Shown here in pieces: positions 5,472 through 7,777 of a stretch of 7,777 nucleotides of DNA; position 1 is the first letter of the stretch; each line of letters starts with the position of its first letter. The stretch covers positions 1 through 7,777 of the forward strand of contig JAEUSA010000112.1 in assembly GCA_016788945.1 (NCBI GenBank), in the 5' to 3' direction. The translations under genes were made by a program, and so were the position numbers. The stretch is from Leptospiraceae bacterium. GTDB taxonomy: Bacteria > Spirochaetota > Leptospiria > Turneriellales > Turneriellaceae. Below the pieces are notes generated by a model. It made no database searches, was not told the DNA's origin, and saw only the letters and a program-made list of their open reading frames with translations.

Positions 5472-6224
5472 TTACGCGACCATCGCTTCTGTCAATTCGA
5501 GGTTGGTGTAGACGTTCTGTACATCGTCGTGTGCCTCGAGTGCTTCGATGAGTTCTAAGGCCTCTTTGCCCTTGGCGGCATCGACGGCGATCGTCGTTTG
5601 CGGAATATATTTCAAGGATGATTCGGTGATTTTAAAACCTTTAGCCGCCACTTTGGGTTCCATTGCGGTCAGCACCGCGTGAAAGTCATTCACTGAGGTT
5701 TTGACCGCATAGACCTTCTCATCGTCTTTCTCAATGTCTTCGGCACCTGCATCGAGCGCGATTTCCATGACCGCGTCTTCAGTGATATTGTCACCCTCAA
5801 CGAGAATCAGGCCTTTTTTATCGAACAGGTACGCGACCGCGTTGGCGTCGGCCATTGTACCGCCATTGGATTTAAAAATGCTCTTGAGTTCGGGAACCGT
5901 GCGCGATTTTTTATCGGTCATCACTTCGACCATCATCGCAATTCCACCGGGACCGTAGCCTTCGTATACGCCTTCTTCATAGTTAACGCCCTCGAGTTCG
6001 CCCGCCCCCTTTTTGATCGCGCGCTCGATGTTGTCTTTAGGCATCGAATTCTGCCGCGCCTTCAGCACCGCGGCCCTCAGCCGGGGGTTTGCTGATTCGT
6101 CGCTGCCACCAAGTTTTGCCGCGACCATGATTTCTTTAGCGAGTTTGGTAAAAACAGCCCCTCGCTTTGCATCTGCCGCACCCTTACGGTGTTGAATATT
6201 TTTCCATTTACTGTGGCCTGCCAT
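5472..6224 (-). CDS. yebC: YebC/TACO1 family protein
   Basis: This full-length 250-residue member begins with the family signature MAGHSKWKNIQHRKGA and KRGAVFTKLAKEI. The middle carries GPGGIAMMVEVMTDKKSRT and NGGTMADANAVAYLFDKKG at about 91-139, and the C-terminus has LEAHDDVQNVYTNLEL at about 229-244. Family members were long annotated as transcriptional regulators. The mitochondrial homologue TACO1, and more recent work on bacterial YebC proteins, point to a ribosome-linked role that helps translation of difficult stretches such as polyproline. It is cytoplasmic. Here it stands alone, not beside ruvC as in many genomes. It converges on the six-pass membrane gene and diverges from cyclase 2 across 98 bases. 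No obvious Shine-Dalgarno precedes the ATG, but the N-terminal signature fixes the start. Confidence 0.97.
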   Translation of the reverse strand: MAGHSKWKNIQHRKGAADAKRGAVFTKLAKEIMVAAKLGGSDESANPRLRAAVLKARQNSMPKDNIERAIKKGAGELEGVNYEEGVYEGYGPGGIAMMVEVMTDKKSRTVPELKSIFKSNGGTMADANAVAYLFDKKGLILVEGDNITEDAVMEIALDAGAEDIEKDDEKVYAVKTSVNDFHAVLTAMEPKVAAKGFKITESSLKYIPQTTIAVDAAKGKEALELIEALEAHDDVQNVYTNLELTEAMVA

Positions 6225-6286
6225 GGGTGGATTAATTGGCGTAAATAGACGACACGCAAAGCAGGTTTCTGGGAAGAAATTCGCTG

Positions 6287-6296
6287 GACGCGATGC
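6287..6296 (+). repeat. GACGCGATGC motif upstream of adenylate cyclase 2
   Basis: This is the second copy of the ten-base motif at 2514-2523. It ends 26 bases before the ATG at 6323, within the 98-base yebC/cyclase 2 divergent region. No convincing promoter hexamers were found for either gene in that region. Confidence 0.3.
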
Positions 6297-6322
6297 CGCA
6301 CCGCTATTGCGTCAGATAACGG

Positions 6323-7693
6323 ATGTTCAGCCAAATCTACCGCATCTGGAAGGCGCTTTCCGATTTTGGCGTTCAGCTGTTCGATTCAGAATCGGAGAAG
6401 AAATACCGTCGAATACAAAATCAGCTGCTGCTCGTCTTCATCGCGGCTCTGATTTCTTTGACGGCGGTTATAGCGGCTCTGGCTTATACGTATAAACCCG
6501 CACAACCCGGAGTTCTGAATGCCTACCTGCTTGTCTATCTTTTGCCGACAGTGACGATGCTGGGGTTGCTGGTTGTTGCACTTTTTGCCATGCGTCGCTT
6601 CGCCACGCCTTATCCGGTTATTTTCTCCCTCGCTGCGGGGGTATTGTTCATTGGTCTCATGGGCATCGCGCAACAGCGGGGCAGCCTCTTCTATCTGTAT
6701 AACCTCGCCCTGTTGCCGATTCCCTTTATCGCCGTGCCGCAGAATCGCAGGTTATATCAGGTCGTCGCGATAACCGTAACGGTTTCGATAATTGCTGTCG
6801 TTTTGAGCTCCCACTGGTTTCTTGAATTTTATGCCCCGCTGTTACCCTTACCCGAACCTTGGATGGTGAGCGTTGTTGCCTACATTACGCTTTTTTCGAT
6901 TCTTTTAACACTCGCGGCATATTTTTATTATATCTGGCGTCAAAATACCGAAACGGAGCAAAGTCTCGAAAACGAGCGCCGCAAATCTGACGCCCTGCTG
7001 CTCAATATTCTTCCTGCGCATGTCGCGCATGAACTCAAAGACCGCGGTAGTACGCGGCCGGTGCTTTACGATTCAGCCACAGTGCTGTTTACTGATTTCG
7101 TCGGTTTCACACAAATTGCCGAGCGCCTTACGCCTTCTGAACTGATTGGCGAACTCGACAAATGTTTTTCGCATTTCGACAGCGTGTGCAGAAAACATGG
7201 CCTCGAGAAACTGAAGACGATCGGTGATGCCTATATGTGCGCCGGGGGTCTGCCGCTGCCAAACCGCACGCACGCGGTTGACTGTTGTCTCGCCGCTTTG
7301 GCAATGCAGGCATTCATGCGAGAAATGCAGAAGCTCAACGAATCGGGAGGGCATGCCTACTGGCAGTTGCGCATCGGTCTCAATTCGGGACATCTTGTCG
7401 CGGGAGTTATTGGTGCGCAAAAGTTTTCTTACGACATTTGGGGTGACAGGGTCAATACCGCCAGTCGCGCCGAATCTACCGCGGCACCCGGTCGTATCAA
7501 CATGACAGAGACGACCTACGAGCTCGTGAAGGACTTTTTCCATTGCGAAAGACGAGGGTCCGTGGATGTTAAGAACAAGGCACCGATTGCGATGTATTAT
7601 CTTGTTGGCTTATTGCCGGAACTCTCAAACGGCAGCGACTCATTAACCCCCAATGCGGCTTTTGTTGACAGGTACAGGCGCTTGCAGGCCTGA
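6323..7693 (+). CDS. Membrane-anchored class III adenylate cyclase 2
   Basis: This 456-residue paralogue of the cyclase at 2546 has the same plan. About six membrane helices lie between 34 and 204 (roughly 34-56, 67-89, 97-115, 121-139, 146-162, 180-204). A linker with SDALLLNILPAHVAHELK at 222-239 follows, then the catalytic domain at about 250-430. Metal-binding Asp258 and Asp302, adenine-selecting Lys298 and Asp371, and transition-state Asn378 and Arg382 are all present, so cAMP synthesis is predicted. The linker and catalytic regions of the two cyclases match at roughly half of positions by eye, while the membrane halves share little, suggesting different inputs. Differences from cyclase 1 include a longer cytoplasmic N-terminus (about 33 residues), a small insertion near 340 and a 26-residue C-terminal tail of low complexity. 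An in-frame TAA at 6317-6319 rules out an earlier start; Shine-Dalgarno is weak. It appears monocistronic as far as the window shows. Confidence 0.95.
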   Translation: MFSQIYRIWKALSDFGVQLFDSESEKKYRRIQNQLLLVFIAALISLTAVIAALAYTYKPAQPGVLNAYLLVYLLPTVTMLGLLVVALFAMRRFATPYPVIFSLAAGVLFIGLMGIAQQRGSLFYLYNLALLPIPFIAVPQNRRLYQVVAITVTVSIIAVVLSSHWFLEFYAPLLPLPEPWMVSVVAYITLFSILLTLAAYFYYIWRQNTETEQSLENERRKSDALLLNILPAHVAHELKDRGSTRPVLYDSATVLFTDFVGFTQIAERLTPSELIGELDKCFSHFDSVCRKHGLEKLKTIGDAYMCAGGLPLPNRTHAVDCCLAALAMQAFMREMQKLNESGGHAYWQLRIGLNSGHLVAGVIGAQKFSYDIWGDRVNTASRAESTAAPGRINMTETTYELVKDFFHCERRGSVDVKNKAPIAMYYLVGLLPELSNGSDSLTPNAAFVDRYRRLQA

Positions 7694-7777
7694 ACAGCGA
7701 GTGAGATTTCTTTTGCTGCTGCGCATGCGTCGCCCCCAATCGGCATTTGAATTGTTCTTCTAATGTTGCGGATCTAT

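Noticed and set aside
7073..7543. 156-codon open frame antisense to cyclase 2
   Set aside because: It lies wholly opposite the conserved catalytic domain and its translation resembles no domain; it is a by-product of codon use.
7701..7763. Twenty-codon GTG frame after cyclase 2 with a hydrophobic start
   Set aside because: It is too short, lacks a clear ribosome site and ends without any recognisable feature.

Overview
The window looks like bacterial chromosome with moderate G+C. The gene mix fits a free-living Gram-negative bacterium rich in cyclic-nucleotide signalling: two membrane-anchored class III adenylate cyclases, a STAS-domain protein, an alternative GlmU-like left-handed beta-helix protein and a CTP-dependent lipid-kinase-like membrane protein. 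From memory of gene content I would guess a spirochaete of the Leptospirales, possibly Turneriella-like. This is an inference and not something the sequence proves.

Layout. Positions 1-210 hold no convincing gene but contain a striking 170-base nested inverted repeat (40-209), ending one base before the stop codon of the first gene. Three minus-strand genes follow, listed from their promoter side: a STAS protein (2412-2059), a SEC59/Dgk1-type membrane lipid kinase (1977-1192) and a hexapeptide-repeat acyltransferase-like protein (1191-211). The last two lie in the same reading frame and are separated by one TAG codon. The 133-base divergent region 2413-2545 holds two hairpin/T-run elements facing the STAS gene, one of them a perfect 16-bp palindrome.

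Three genes run on the plus strand from 2546: adenylate cyclase 1, then six bases later a secreted metzincin-like protein, then a six-pass membrane protein of unknown role (ends 5467). This looks like an operon joining cAMP production to an exported protease-like protein. yebC converges on it from the minus strand (6224-5472). A second adenylate cyclase diverges from yebC at 6323-7693. The final 84 bases hold nothing I can support.

Both cyclases keep the two metal-binding aspartates, the Lys/Asp pair that selects adenine and the Asn/Arg transition-state pair. Both are therefore predicted to make cAMP. Their catalytic halves are close paralogues, while their six-helix membrane halves have diverged, which suggests different signals feeding the same messenger. 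A 10-base motif is shared just upstream of both start codons. I see no known defence, CRISPR, phage or transposase genes. The least explained elements are the 40-209 structure, the STAS leader hairpins, the TAG junction and the cyclase-metzincin-membrane operon.
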